In this document: piece by piece, positions 41,111-49,673 of the stretch
Layout of the letters: each line of letters starts with the position of its first letter
Numbering within the stretch: position 1 is the stretch's first letter
Assembly: GCA_003248935.1 (NCBI GenBank)
Contig: QFQF01000004.1
Coordinates: 171,116-235,115, forward strand
Length of the DNA stretch: 64,000 bases
Direction of reading: 5' to 3'
Source of the DNA: Sphingobium sp.
GTDB lineage: Bacteria; Pseudomonadota; Alphaproteobacteria; Sphingomonadales; Sphingomonadaceae
Position numbers and translations under genes: made by a program
Notes under the pieces: model-generated
What the model was told of the DNA's origin: nothing
What the model saw: only the letters and a program-made list of their open reading frames with translations
Databases searched by the model: none

Positions 41111-42322
41111 TCAGGCGATAACGCCCCTCTCGAGGAGCGCCTCGATCTCGTCGGTTCGATAGCCGAACTCTGCCAGCACGGTCCGGCTGTGCTGGCCCAG
41201 CATCGGCGGGGCGACCGGCGAGACAACCGGCGTACGGCCAAGCTTGAGCGGGGAAGCAACGAGCTTCACCTCGCCCGCGCTGGGATGCGCGACCGTGGCG
41301 ACCATATCGCGCGCAGTCGCTTCCGGCGCGGCGAGCGCTTCCCCAACCTGACGCACCGCGCCGGTCGGTACGCCGACCGATCGCAGACCCGCCAACCACC
41401 ATTCGGTCGTGTGCTCGCGCATCAGCGGCATGATCTCCGCGAGCAGCGCATCGCGATTGGCGACGCGCGAACCATTCTTCGCGAACCGTTCATCCGTCGC
41501 GAGATCGGGCCGGTCGAGCAGACGGGTTGCGAAGGCCGTGAACTGCGCATCATTGCCGACCGCGACCACTACCTGTCCGTCGAGGGTATCGAACAATTGA
41601 TAGGGCACGACCGTCGGATGACCGTTCCCATAGCGGCGCGGCTCGGTGCCGGCGACAAGCGCGGCACTGCCGACATTGGCCAGCATCGCAAGCTGGCAAT
41701 CATAGAGCGCCATGTCGAGATGCTGCCCGACCCCATCGCGATCGGCGGCGATCAGCGCCGCCAGGATCGCCTGCGCCGCCGCCATGCCGGTGAAGAGATC
41801 GGCAACAGCCACCCCGACCTTCATCGGCTCGCCATCGACCGGGCCGGTGACCGACATCAACCCGCCCTCGGCCTGGATCACATAGTCATAGCCCGGCCGC
41901 TCCGCGATGGGCGAGCGCCGCCCATAGCCCGAGATCGAGCAATAGACGATGCGCGGGTTGATCTCGGCGATCGATGAATAACCGAGGCCGAACTTCTCCA
42001 GCCCGCCAAGCTTGTAATTCTCGACCAGCACATCGGCCCGCGCTGCCAGGTCGCGCACGATGCGCTGCCCTTCTGGCTTCGAGATATCGAGCGCGATGCT
42101 GCGCTTGTTGCGATTGGCGCACAGATAATAGGCCGATTCGCCACCAGTATAGGGCGGCCCCCAATGGCGCGTGTCGTCACCGCCGCGCGGATGCTCGACC
42201 TTGGTGACCTCGGCACCCAGGTCCGCGAGCACCATCGTGCACCAGGGGCCGGCCAGCACACGCGACAAGTCAAGGACGCGGCGCCCGGCAAGGGGTGCCG
42301 CGCCCTTGTTCATGTTCGTCAT
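41111..42322 (-). CDS. CaiB/BaiF-type (class III) CoA-transferase
   Basis: Family III CoA-transferase of 403 residues. Landmarks: PLAGRRVLDLSRVLAGPWCT, GADVLVENY-like RADVLVENYKLGGLEKFG, GYDYVIQAEGGLMSVTG, and the Asp of VAVADLFTGMAAAQAI, the likely acyl-anhydride-forming residue. The C-terminal half has YQLFDTLDGQVVVAVGND. It would move CoA between carboxylic acids, offering ATP-free activation beside the ligase. It lies 36 bp downstream of the IclR gene and is probably cotranscribed with it. Confidence 0.93.
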   Translation of the reverse strand: MTNMNKGAAPLAGRRVLDLSRVLAGPWCTMVLADLGAEVTKVEHPRGGDDTRHWGPPYTGGESAYYLCANRNKRSIALDISKPEGQRIVRDLAARADVLVENYKLGGLEKFGLGYSSIAEINPRIVYCSISGYGRRSPIAERPGYDYVIQAEGGLMSVTGPVDGEPMKVGVAVADLFTGMAAAQAILAALIAADRDGVGQHLDMALYDCQLAMLANVGSAALVAGTEPRRYGNGHPTVVPYQLFDTLDGQVVVAVGNDAQFTAFATRLLDRPDLATDERFAKNGSRVANRDALLAEIMPLMREHTTEWWLAGLRSVGVPTGAVRQVGEALAAPEATARDMVATVAHPSAGEVKLVASPLKLGRTPVVSPVAPPMLGQHSRTVLAEFGYRTDEIEALLERGVIA

Positions 42323-42358
42323 TCGATCCCCCGATTGGTCAGATTGGCACGCAGCGCA

Positions 42359-43231
42359 TCACGCAGTTTGCAGGCTCGGCATGACAATGCGCGATGGTTC
42401 CCGGTTGGGCATCTGCACGACGTTGCGGCTGCCGCGGCCGAAGCGCGCGTCGATCTGTTCCATCAGAGCCTTGGACAGCTCCTCCTCCCGCCCGCGCATC
42501 ACCTCGCTGATGCCGCCGATGCCGACGATCATGCGCTGCTGGCCGCTGATCCGGGGCAGCGGCGCGGCGATGATGCCGCCGCCGCGGGTCACCATGTCGC
42601 AGGTGAAGGCATAGCCCTTGCGCCGGATCACGGCGATCTCCTCGAGCAGGTCGCGAATCTTGACCAGAGCTTCGCCATCCTGCGCTTCGGCATTGATCCG
42701 CATCACCAGCCGGGTGATCTCAGAATCGGTCATGGTGCTGAGCAACGCATAGCCCGCGCCCGATGCGGCGAGCGGCCGCACGGTCCCAAGCGTCATGTGC
42801 AGTCGCGCCGGACTGGTCGCCTGGATCACATGGATATACTGGATATGCAGACCGTTGCGGACAGCAAGGACGATGGTGTCACCCGTCTGCTCGTTCAGCT
42901 CCTTCATCATGGAGATGATGGCGCCCTCTGCAAAAAACTGCGAGTTCACCCAGCTACCAAGAAGTGCGACGCGGCTCGAAGTGATGTAGGTGCGCGCCAT
43001 TGGATCATAATTGAGGTAACCGAGGCTCACCAGACTGCGAAGGAGCGCGGAGGTGCTGGACTGGGGATAGCCAAGCGCATCGGCGATCTCCATCACCGTC
43101 GACTGGCGTTGCAAATCGTCAAAATATTCAAGGATTTCAAGCACTCGACCGGCAGATTTGACGGTCTTGTTCTCAATCGGCGCGCGAACCAGAATACGGT
43201 CTCGCGACGGGGCCGAACGGCGACGTGCCAT
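42359..43231 (-). CDS. IclR-family transcriptional regulator
   Basis: Regulator of 290 residues. N-terminal winged HTH: SAGRVLEILEYFDDL, TVMEIADALGYPQSSTSALL, SLGYLNYDPMARTYITS; C-terminal effector domain with RPLAASGAGYALLST and GYAFTCDMVTRGGGIIAAPL. ATG 43231 is chosen from the domain boundary and GGAGAGAAC upstream. Two copies of the dyad A(T/G)CA(C/T)-N4-GTGAT lie in its 198-bp divergent promoter, and further copies precede many operons between 30 and 62 kb. I infer that it is the pathway regulator with an acid or CoA ester as effector. Confidence 0.93.
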   Translation of the reverse strand: MARRRSAPSRDRILVRAPIENKTVKSAGRVLEILEYFDDLQRQSTVMEIADALGYPQSSTSALLRSLVSLGYLNYDPMARTYITSSRVALLGSWVNSQFFAEGAIISMMKELNEQTGDTIVLAVRNGLHIQYIHVIQATSPARLHMTLGTVRPLAASGAGYALLSTMTDSEITRLVMRINAEAQDGEALVKIRDLLEEIAVIRRKGYAFTCDMVTRGGGIIAAPLPRISGQQRMIVGIGGISEVMRGREEELSKALMEQIDARFGRGSRNVVQMPNREPSRIVMPSLQTA

Positions 43232-43299
43232 CGGTTCTCTCCTAATTTCGGCGCTGCTGACGAGCGCTTGCGATCCATCGGCAACCGCAAGCTGCCTCA

Positions 43300-43313
43300 A
43301 TCACATCCGTGCT
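43300..43313. promoter_or_regulatory. candidate IclR site, minus orientation AGCAC-GGAT-GTGAT
   Basis: Plus strand ATCAC-ATCC-GTGCT. One of two sites in the IclR / diiron-protein divergent promoter, centred 29 bp from the second, close to three helical turns. Its minus-strand form differs by one base from the site at 44278. Confidence 0.55.
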
Positions 43314-43328
43314 GTCCATAGCAGACGG

Positions 43329-43342
43329 ATCACATATGTGAT
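43329..43342. promoter_or_regulatory. perfect 14-bp palindrome ATCACATATGTGAT, probable IclR operator
   Basis: Fully symmetric site between the IclR gene (start 43231, minus) and the PF10118 gene (start 43430, plus). It is the best match to the dyad repeated through the right half of the window. Confidence 0.6.
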
Positions 43343-43429
43343 ATGCCGCCCCCTCCTCCCCGAAAAGCCGACAATATGTTATTTTCTGGCCATGGCGGAT
43401 TTTAGAACCGCCGCATCCGGAGAGGCACG

Positions 43430-44260
43430 ATGCAGGTACGCTTTCCCAAATGGGATTTCTCGAAAGTCCGGGCGCATTGGGCGCCGCATCGCGAATTCGC
43501 GCAGATGCAGAACGCGGCATCGACCGTCCCGGCCTATATCGAACCCTATCTGGTCAAGGTGATGCTGCAAGCGCAGGCAGCGCTGCCCACCAGACATGAG
43601 AAACTCCACAAGGATCTGGCGATCTTCATCAAGCAGGAGATGCAGCATTGCCGGCAGCATCTGCTGTTCAACAAGGCGCTGCGCGCTGACGGTTATGAAG
43701 GCATGCTGGCGATCGAGAAGGAATATGAGGCGGATTACGATCGCTTCCTGAAGACCAAATCGCTGCGCTTCAATGTCGCCTATTCGGAGGGATTCGAGGC
43801 GGTCAGCTCCGTCGCGGTCGACAATTTCTTCGAGGATTTCGCGCCATTCCTTGATGGCGCGGATGCCGAGGCGGTCGAAATGTGGAAATGGCATCTGGCC
43901 GAGGAATATGAGCATCGCGAGGTGGCGCACGACGTCTATCACGCATTGTTCGGTCGCGGACCGATCGCCTATCTCTATCGTATCTGGGCGTTCTTCTACG
44001 CGGTGAAACATATCCGCGGGCATGTGCGCAAAGTGCAGACCTATCTGCTCGAGAAGGACCGCGAGGGCATGAGCGCGGAGGAACGCGCCGCCTCGATCGC
44101 GCGGCAGCAGCATGTGCAGCAGGTCACCGGCCGGCACGCCAAGGCGCATCTCAAGCGCATCCTGTCGCCCTTCTACAAGCCCGCCGACCGGTTGCCGCCG
44201 CAGGGCCTTCAGGAAGTCCTGGATCGCTACGCCCGCAAGCCGGCTGCCGCGACAGCCTAG
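43430..44260 (+). CDS. PF10118-type metal-dependent (diiron-like) protein
   Basis: Protein of 276 residues of the predicted metal-dependent hydrolase family PF10118. Helices carry likely metal ligands: KQEMQHCRQH (68-77), YSEGFEAVSS (118-127) and WHLAEEYEHREVAHDVYH (154-171), a ferritin-like E/ExxH pattern. That layout would also fit a diiron oxygenase; the true activity is unknown. ATG 43430 follows GGAGAGGCACG. Divergent from the IclR gene with two candidate operators between. A paralogue lies at 57216, so the system has two of these. Confidence 0.85.
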   Translation: MQVRFPKWDFSKVRAHWAPHREFAQMQNAASTVPAYIEPYLVKVMLQAQAALPTRHEKLHKDLAIFIKQEMQHCRQHLLFNKALRADGYEGMLAIEKEYEADYDRFLKTKSLRFNVAYSEGFEAVSSVAVDNFFEDFAPFLDGADAEAVEMWKWHLAEEYEHREVAHDVYHALFGRGPIAYLYRIWAFFYAVKHIRGHVRKVQTYLLEKDREGMSAEERAASIARQQHVQQVTGRHAKAHLKRILSPFYKPADRLPPQGLQEVLDRYARKPAAATA

Positions 44261-44277
44261 GCTATTCCAGCCATCCC

Positions 44278-44291
44278 AGCACGGATGTGTT
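44278..44291. promoter_or_regulatory. candidate IclR-regulon site AGCAC-GGAT-GTGTT (one mismatch)
   Basis: Matches the minus-strand form of the 43300 site at 13 of 14 bases. Located 67 bp upstream of the 44359 operon. Confidence 0.4.
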
Positions 44292-44305
44292 GATCATCGG
44301 CACCA

Positions 44306-44326
44306 CGGTGTCAGCGCGCGACACCG
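44306..44326. promoter_or_regulatory. 21-bp inverted repeat CGGTGTC-N7-GACACCG
   Basis: Perfect 7-bp arms between the PF10118 gene and the atypical SDR gene, 32 bp before the ATG at 44359. No U-run follows, so an operator or leader structure is more likely than a terminator. Confidence 0.35.
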
Positions 44327-44358
44327 CGGCTAGGATCGTGCCCGGAAGGAACAGCAAA

Positions 44359-45072
44359 ATGGCAGCCAAGCGGCTTCTCGTCCTCGGCGCTTGCGGGGAC
44401 ATCGGACAGGGCATCGTCCGCGGCGCGCACGCACAAGGCTTCCGGCTTGTCGCCGGGGACCGAAACGCCGAGCGCCTTGTTCGCTATGAGGACGGTTCGG
44501 GCATCGCCACCGTGGTCGGCGATCTCGGCTCGGTCGAGGCTGCGATCGCATTGTGGGAGGCGGCGCAGGCGCCGTTTGGGAGCATCGATGCAGTCGCCAT
44601 CGCGGTCAATGCGCCCAATGCGACAAAGCCCCTGCTCGAATGGTCGAGCGCCGAAATGGCGGAGGTCTATGCGACCAATTTGCTGACCCATTTCCATGCG
44701 ATCAAGGCGATGCTCCCGCAGCTGCCGCGAGACGGGATGCTGATCGGGATCGGCGGCGGCACGGCGGACTTTATCCTCCCCAAAATGGCGCAGCTTTCGA
44801 TGCTCCAGGCGGCACAACGGATGATGTACCGCGGCTTCGCCAGGGAATATCGCGACGGTGCGCAGATACGTGAGCTCATGCTGATCAGCATGATCAATGG
44901 CGAGCGCAAGCGCGATATCGCCGAACCGCATTGGGTGATGGACACCGAGGTCGGCGAGCATGTCTGCGCGATCATCGAGGATCCCGAAACCTTCGCCGGA
45001 CCGATCCTGAGACTGGAATCACGCGACCAGATCGGCAAACCCGAAACGGCGCTCGAAAGGGCCTTTGCATGA
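44359..45072 (+). CDS. atypical SDR-like NAD(P)-binding protein lacking YxxxK
   Basis: Protein of 237 residues with a Rossmann start LLVLGACGDIGQGIVRGAHA and VAGDRNAERL, and VNAPN at the NNAG position. The expected YxxxK is absent: that segment reads LSMLQAAQRMMYRG. It may bind a dinucleotide without classical SDR catalysis, or use other residues. ATG 44359 follows GGAAGGA. The stop overlaps the crotonase start (ATGA at 45069). First gene of a plus operon with a crotonase and an SDR. Confidence 0.82.
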   Translation: MAAKRLLVLGACGDIGQGIVRGAHAQGFRLVAGDRNAERLVRYEDGSGIATVVGDLGSVEAAIALWEAAQAPFGSIDAVAIAVNAPNATKPLLEWSSAEMAEVYATNLLTHFHAIKAMLPQLPRDGMLIGIGGGTADFILPKMAQLSMLQAAQRMMYRGFAREYRDGAQIRELMLISMINGERKRDIAEPHWVMDTEVGEHVCAIIEDPETFAGPILRLESRDQIGKPETALERAFA

Positions 45073-45869
45073 ACGGCCCCGTCCTCAAGGCCGAGCGTGA
45101 GGGGCCGATCCTGATCCTGACGATCGACGATCCCGCGACGCGCAACGCGCTGAGCCCCGAGCTGACGCGCGCGCTGGTTGCCGCCTGCGCCGAAGCCAAT
45201 GCGGACATGAGCGTCAGCTGCGTGATCTTGACGGGCGCAGGCGACGTGTTCTGCGCGGGCGGCAACATCAAGGACATGTATGCCCGCGCCAATCACTTCG
45301 CAGGTAATGCGGCGGAAATCCGCCGGACCTATCAGGCCGGCGTGCAGACGATCGCGCGCGCGCTGTATGACCTCGAAGTCCCCTCGATCGCAGCGGTCAA
45401 TGGCGCGGCGATGGGCGCGGGGATGGACTTCGCCACGATGTGCACCATGCGCATCGCGTCGGAACGGGCAAAGTTCGCGGAGAGCTTCATCAAGCTCGGC
45501 CTGACTTCGGCGGCCGGCGGGGCATGGTTCCTCAATCGCGCGATCGGCGCATCAGCGGCGGCGGAACTGGCGCTTACCGGCGACACGATCGATGCTGCAC
45601 GTGCGCTCGAGATCGGACTTGTCCGTGGCGTGGTGCCGCACGCCGCGCTGCTCGACGAAGCCAAGGCACTTGCGAAGCGGATCGCCCGGCATCCCGCCCA
45701 TTCGATCCGGCTCAATACGCGATTGCTGCGCGAATCGGCGCGGCTCGATCTATCCGCTGCACTGGAGATCGCATCGGCGATGCAGGCCGTCGTTCAACAA
45801 ACTGAAGATCAGCATGAGGCGGTCGCGGCTGCGGTGGAGAAACGCCCGCCTGCCTATAAGGGCAAGTGA
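45069..45869 (+). CDS. enoyl-CoA hydratase/isomerase (crotonase) family
   Basis: Crotonase of 266 residues. Oxyanion motifs DVFCAGGNIKDMYARANH and NGAAMGAGMDFATMCTMRIA are clear. The catalytic stretch is AESFIKLGLTSAAGGAWFLNRAIG: a Glu is kept at the PE position (AES) but the second segment is non-standard. Members with FIKLGL-like segments include hydratases of aromatic and terpenoid acids. Overlaps the upstream SDR-like gene by 4 bp and the downstream SDR by 1 bp (TGATG at 45867-45871). Confidence 0.92.
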   Translation: MNGPVLKAEREGPILILTIDDPATRNALSPELTRALVAACAEANADMSVSCVILTGAGDVFCAGGNIKDMYARANHFAGNAAEIRRTYQAGVQTIARALYDLEVPSIAAVNGAAMGAGMDFATMCTMRIASERAKFAESFIKLGLTSAAGGAWFLNRAIGASAAAELALTGDTIDAARALEIGLVRGVVPHAALLDEAKALAKRIARHPAHSIRLNTRLLRESARLDLSAALEIASAMQAVVQQTEDQHEAVAAAVEKRPPAYKGK

Positions 45870-46636
45870 TGGATCCGCTCGCGGTGTATCGGCTGGACGA
45901 CCGGCTCGCTGTCGTGACCGGGGCGGCATCTGGCATCGGGCTCGAAACGGCACGCTTCTATGTCGCGATGGGCGCAACGGTCGTGATGGCCGACATCGAT
46001 GGAAAGATGCTGGCCGCACGCGCAGCCGAGATCGGCAAGCGCGCGCATGCATTTGCTGCCGACCTGTCCGCTCCCCAGGCGCTCGAACGGCTGGCCCGGT
46101 TCGCCGCGTCCATCGCCCCGATCGATATCTGGGCGAACGTCGCTGGGACGGCGGGCCTGTTCGATCTGTTCGATGCCGAGCCGGATGCCTATGCGCGCAT
46201 CGTGCGGATCAACATGGACGGCACCTATTGGGGCTGCGCAGCCGCCGCGCGCGCAATGGGGACGCGAGGCGGCACGATCATCAACGTGTCGTCCAACGCC
46301 GCGGACCAACCGATGGCGGGCCTGTCGGTCTATGCGATGACCAAAGCCGCGGTGAATATGCTGACACGCAGCCTGGCGGTCGAACTCGGGCCGAAGCAGA
46401 TACGCGTCAATGCTGTCGCGCCCGGCTTCGTCCTGACCGGGATGACCGGCCAGGCACGAATGACAGCGGAAAAACTCGGGGAAACGCTCCGCCGCAACGC
46501 TGCCCGCTCGCCGATCGGCGCGACCGGCGAGCCTGCCGACATCGCCCATGCCATGCTTTACCTCGCCTCCGATGCCAGCCGCTATGTCACCGGTCAGATC
46601 CTGCGGGTGAATGGTGGCGCGACCATGCCCGGATAA
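45869..46636 (+). CDS. SDR-family oxidoreductase
   Basis: SDR of 255 residues. VVTGAASGIGLETARFY is the cofactor loop, ADIDGKML ends beta 2, NVAGTAG replaces NNAG, and YAMTKAAV carries the catalytic YxxxK. The C-terminal TGQILRVNGGATMPG is normal. It starts at ATG 45869, overlapping the crotonase stop by one base. Last gene of the 44359-46636 operon; the next operon starts 111 bp on with a different SDR. Likely 3-hydroxyacyl-CoA or steroid-like alcohol dehydrogenase. Confidence 0.92.
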   Translation: MDPLAVYRLDDRLAVVTGAASGIGLETARFYVAMGATVVMADIDGKMLAARAAEIGKRAHAFAADLSAPQALERLARFAASIAPIDIWANVAGTAGLFDLFDAEPDAYARIVRINMDGTYWGCAAAARAMGTRGGTIINVSSNAADQPMAGLSVYAMTKAAVNMLTRSLAVELGPKQIRVNAVAPGFVLTGMTGQARMTAEKLGETLRRNAARSPIGATGEPADIAHAMLYLASDASRYVTGQILRVNGGATMPG

Positions 46637-46655
46637 GCGTTCATGACGCTGTTTC

Positions 46656-46669
46656 AGCATCCCCGTGAT
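46656..46669. promoter_or_regulatory. candidate IclR-regulon site AGCAT-CCCC-GTGAT
   Basis: Full match to A(T/G)CA(C/T)-N4-GTGAT, in the 111-bp gap in front of the SDR / ACAD / ACAD / SnoaL operon, about 80 bp upstream of its first codon. Confidence 0.45.
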
Positions 46670-46747
46670 GCTTGCCCTGCGCCGGTTGCCCCCTGAGCGT
46701 GCCGCGTCATACCGGATCGCGAGACTTAGATTTCGGGGAATAATTTC

Positions 46748-47521
46748 GTGACCAATCCAATGAACCTGTCAGGCCGCGCCATCCTGATCACGGGAGCCGC
46801 ACAGGGGATCGGGCTTGCGACCGCACAGCTTTGCGCTGCGCTCGACGCCAATGTCATCTTGCTCGATCGCAGCGAAGAACAACTCGACGCGGCGTTGACA
46901 TCGTTCGATTCGAGTAAGGCGATGAAGATCGCCGGCAGCGTCACGGATCGCGCGTTCGTGAAACAGGCTGTGGCGGAGGCCGCTGCGCGCTTCGGCGGTA
47001 TCCATGGCCTGGTCAACAATGCGGGCATCACCCGCACTGCGATGATCGACAAGATGACCGCCGATGACTGGCAGGCGGTGATCGACGTCAACCTGACCGG
47101 CGCGTTCAACATGCTTCAGGCGGTCGGCATGGACATGATCGCTCGCGCCAAGAGCGGGGAGAGCGATCCCGGCGCCATCGTCAACATCTCGTCGGATGCG
47201 GGCCGCAAGGGCACGATCGGCCAGATCAACTATGGCGCGGCCAAGTCCGGTGTACTGGGCCTGACCATGTCGGCCGCACGTGAATGGGGCCGCTACGGGA
47301 TCCGCACCAACTCGGTCGCCTACGGAGTCGTCGAAACGGCGATGACCGAGACGGTGCGCAGCGAAAAGTTCCGCGATCGCTATCTCGCCAATATTCCGCT
47401 CGGCCGGTTCCTGACCAAGGAGGAGGCGGCCAATTCCATCGCCTTCCTGCTATCTCCCGCCGCCGCCTTCATCACCGGACAGCATCTGTCGGTGAACGGC
47501 GGTTCGCACATCACGGCCTGA
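46748..47521 (+). CDS. SDR-family oxidoreductase
   Basis: SDR of 257 residues. The cofactor motif is ITGAAQGIGLATAQL, followed by DRSEEQLDAAL, NNAGITRTAMID and catalytic YGAAKSGVLG; it ends TGQHLSVNGGSHITA. FabG-like overall, so 3-ketoacyl reductase or 3-hydroxyacyl dehydrogenase activity is expected. The start is GTG 46748 with GGGGAA upstream; ATG 46760 (MNLSGRAIL) is an alternative. Followed 4 bp later by the first of two ACAD genes. Confidence 0.92.
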   Translation: MTNPMNLSGRAILITGAAQGIGLATAQLCAALDANVILLDRSEEQLDAALTSFDSSKAMKIAGSVTDRAFVKQAVAEAAARFGGIHGLVNNAGITRTAMIDKMTADDWQAVIDVNLTGAFNMLQAVGMDMIARAKSGESDPGAIVNISSDAGRKGTIGQINYGAAKSGVLGLTMSAAREWGRYGIRTNSVAYGVVETAMTETVRSEKFRDRYLANIPLGRFLTKEEAANSIAFLLSPAAAFITGQHLSVNGGSHITA

Positions 47522-47525
47522 GCCT

Positions 47526-48686
47526 ATGTCCGCGACCGCGCTCCATCTGGATCTGCCCGAACTCCCCGAAGCCGCCGAGACGCTGCGTGCGCAGGTCCGC
47601 GCTTTCGTCGCCCGCGAACGCGCGGAAGGACATTTGCCGCCGCCGGAAAGGATCGGCCTCGGCTTCGATATCGAAACCACCAAGCGGATCGCGGCACAGG
47701 GGTGGATCGGCCTCACCTGGCCCAGGCAATATGGCGGCGGCGAGCGAACCGCGCTCGAACGCTATGTGATGAACGAGGAGCTGCTCGCCGCCGCGCTCCC
47801 CGTCGGCGCGCATTGGGTAGCGGACCGGCAAAGTGGTCCGGTTCTGCTAAAGTTCGGAAACGACGCGCAGAAAGACTTCTATCTGCCCCGGATCGCTGCG
47901 GGTGACTGCTATTTCTGCATCGGGATGAGCGAGCCGGAATCGGGGTCGGACCTCGCCTCGCTCAAGGCGCGCGCGGAAAAGGTCGCGGGCGGCTGGCGCA
48001 TCAACGGGCGCAAGATCTGGACCACCAATGCGCACCGCGTTCACTACATGATCACGCTCGTTCGTACCTCGACGGTCGAGGGTTCGCGCCATGCCGGTCT
48101 CAGCCAGCTGATCGTCGATCTCAAGACGCCGGGCGTCACCATCAGTCCGATCATCTCGATGGCGGGCGAACATGACTTCAACGAGGTGCTGCTTGAGGAC
48201 GTGTTCGTCCCGGACGACGCATTGATCGGGCAGGAAGGCAATGGCTGGAACCAGGTCTCGGCCGAACTCGCCTACGAACGATCCGGACCCGAACGGTGGC
48301 TGTCAAGCTTCCGGCTGGTCTCCGAACTGATCGACATTCTCGGCCCGGACGCCCAGCCGGCGAGCCTTGAGGAACTGGGGCGGCTGCTCTCGCATCTCCT
48401 GTCGCTGCGCCAGCTTTCAATGTCGGTCGCCAGCATGATCCAGCGCGGATTGTCTCCCAATCTCGAGGCCTCGATCGTCAAGGACCTCGGCACCAAGTTC
48501 GAGCAGGAGGCGGTGCGCGTCGTGCGCAACCTCGTCGCCTCAGAAGATCTGACCGCCAATGGCCGCAATGCGCGGCTCAGGCGCCTGCTGAGCCATGCGC
48601 AGGTCTATGCGCCCGCTTTCACCATTCGTGGTGGTACCAACGAGATTTTGCGCGGAATCATCGCGCGAGGGATTGGCCTGAGATGA
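47526..48686 (+). CDS. acyl-CoA dehydrogenase, large subunit-like
   Basis: ACAD of 386 residues. FAD-domain motifs: GMSEPESGSDLASLKARAE, GWRINGRKIWTTNAHRVHY, and DLKTPGVTISP; the C-terminal end is TIRGGTNEILRGIIARGIGLR, with Gly in place of the YEGT Glu, as in the 17478 protein. Overlaps the next ACAD by 4 bp (ATGA). With it, it probably forms an alpha2beta2 enzyme for a bulky acyl-CoA. Follows the SDR closely, with SnoaL at the end of the operon. Confidence 0.93.
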   Translation: MSATALHLDLPELPEAAETLRAQVRAFVARERAEGHLPPPERIGLGFDIETTKRIAAQGWIGLTWPRQYGGGERTALERYVMNEELLAAALPVGAHWVADRQSGPVLLKFGNDAQKDFYLPRIAAGDCYFCIGMSEPESGSDLASLKARAEKVAGGWRINGRKIWTTNAHRVHYMITLVRTSTVEGSRHAGLSQLIVDLKTPGVTISPIISMAGEHDFNEVLLEDVFVPDDALIGQEGNGWNQVSAELAYERSGPERWLSSFRLVSELIDILGPDAQPASLEELGRLLSHLLSLRQLSMSVASMIQRGLSPNLEASIVKDLGTKFEQEAVRVVRNLVASEDLTANGRNARLRRLLSHAQVYAPAFTIRGGTNEILRGIIARGIGLR

Positions 48687-49672
48687 GCGAGAACCGCGCA
48701 TTCTTCCGCGAAACGGTCGAGCAGATCCTTGCCGACACGCTCGATCAGAGCAGGATCGAGGCGAGCGAACGGCGCATGCTGCCGGCGGCGCTCTACAAGG
48801 CACTGGAGGAGAATGGCGTCACCCGAATGCTGGTACCCGAGGGCAAGGGCGGGATCGGCGCGGATATCGGCGATTCCTTTGCGATCCTGCGCGCCATGGG
48901 TGCCGCGGCTGCACCCGGACCGATTGTCGAAACGATGCTGGGCAACAAGCTGCTGGCCGAGGCCGGACTTGAACCCGCAGACGGGTTGATCGCGCTTGCC
49001 TTTGCCGACGATGGCGCGGCCGTGCTGCATGCGGTGCCCTGGGGCGGCGGCGTCGATCATGTGCTGGCGGTCACCCCGTCCGGAATTTCGCTGAGCGCCT
49101 CGGCAAGTTGGGAAATGGAAGCTGCGCTCGATGCGGCGGACGAGCCGCGCGACACGCTGAGAGGGTCACTCGGCGCGATCGTCGCGCTCGACACGTCCGC
49201 CACGTTGCGCACCGCCGCCATTCTGCGCGCAGGGCAGATGTTGGGGGCGATCGAATGGACGCTGGCACGCAGCATCGATTATGCGGGTGAGCGCAAGCAG
49301 TTCGGCCGTGAAATCTCGAAATTCCAGGTGATCCAGCAGATGCTGGCCGAACTCGCCGCGCACATGCTCGCATCCGCGGGTATTGCTGAAGCAGCGGCGG
49401 ACGCGGGCAGGGAAACGCTCATCGCTGCCGCTCGCTCGCGGCTGGGCGATGCCGCCGACGCCGCGATCGGCATCGGCCATCAGGTCCATGGCGCGATGGG
49501 GTTCAGCAAGGAATATGCGCTCAACCACCGCACGCGCCGGCTGATGGCCTGGCGAGACGATTTCGGCAGCGTCCAGTTCTGGCGGCGCCGCCTCGCCGGC
49601 GGGTTCGTGACCTGCAGCCGCGAGGAATTCTGGCCGGCGATCGCCGATGCCGGCAACCGGCGCGCAGCCTAG
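48683..49672 (+). CDS. acyl-CoA dehydrogenase, small subunit-like
   Basis: ACAD of 329 residues, short and diverged. N-terminus MSENRAFFRETVEQILADTL; the middle domain lacks the canonical TEPxxGSD motif; the C-terminal domain has YAGERKQFGREISKFQVIQQ and GHQVHGAMGFSKEYALNHRTRRL. This is the partner type of heteromeric steroid-like ACADs. Translation is coupled to the large subunit; the SnoaL-like gene starts one base after its stop. Confidence 0.92.
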   Translation: MSENRAFFRETVEQILADTLDQSRIEASERRMLPAALYKALEENGVTRMLVPEGKGGIGADIGDSFAILRAMGAAAAPGPIVETMLGNKLLAEAGLEPADGLIALAFADDGAAVLHAVPWGGGVDHVLAVTPSGISLSASASWEMEAALDAADEPRDTLRGSLGAIVALDTSATLRTAAILRAGQMLGAIEWTLARSIDYAGERKQFGREISKFQVIQQMLAELAAHMLASAGIAEAAADAGRETLIAAARSRLGDAADAAIGIGHQVHGAMGFSKEYALNHRTRRLMAWRDDFGSVQFWRRRLAGGFVTCSREEFWPAIADAGNRRAA

Positions 49673-49673
49673 A

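Noticed and set aside
39738..41162. Long plus-strand open frames over 38453-39892 and 39738-41162
   Set aside because: Antisense to the CoA ligase and thiolase-like genes, which carry clear motifs; no ribosome site or family features.
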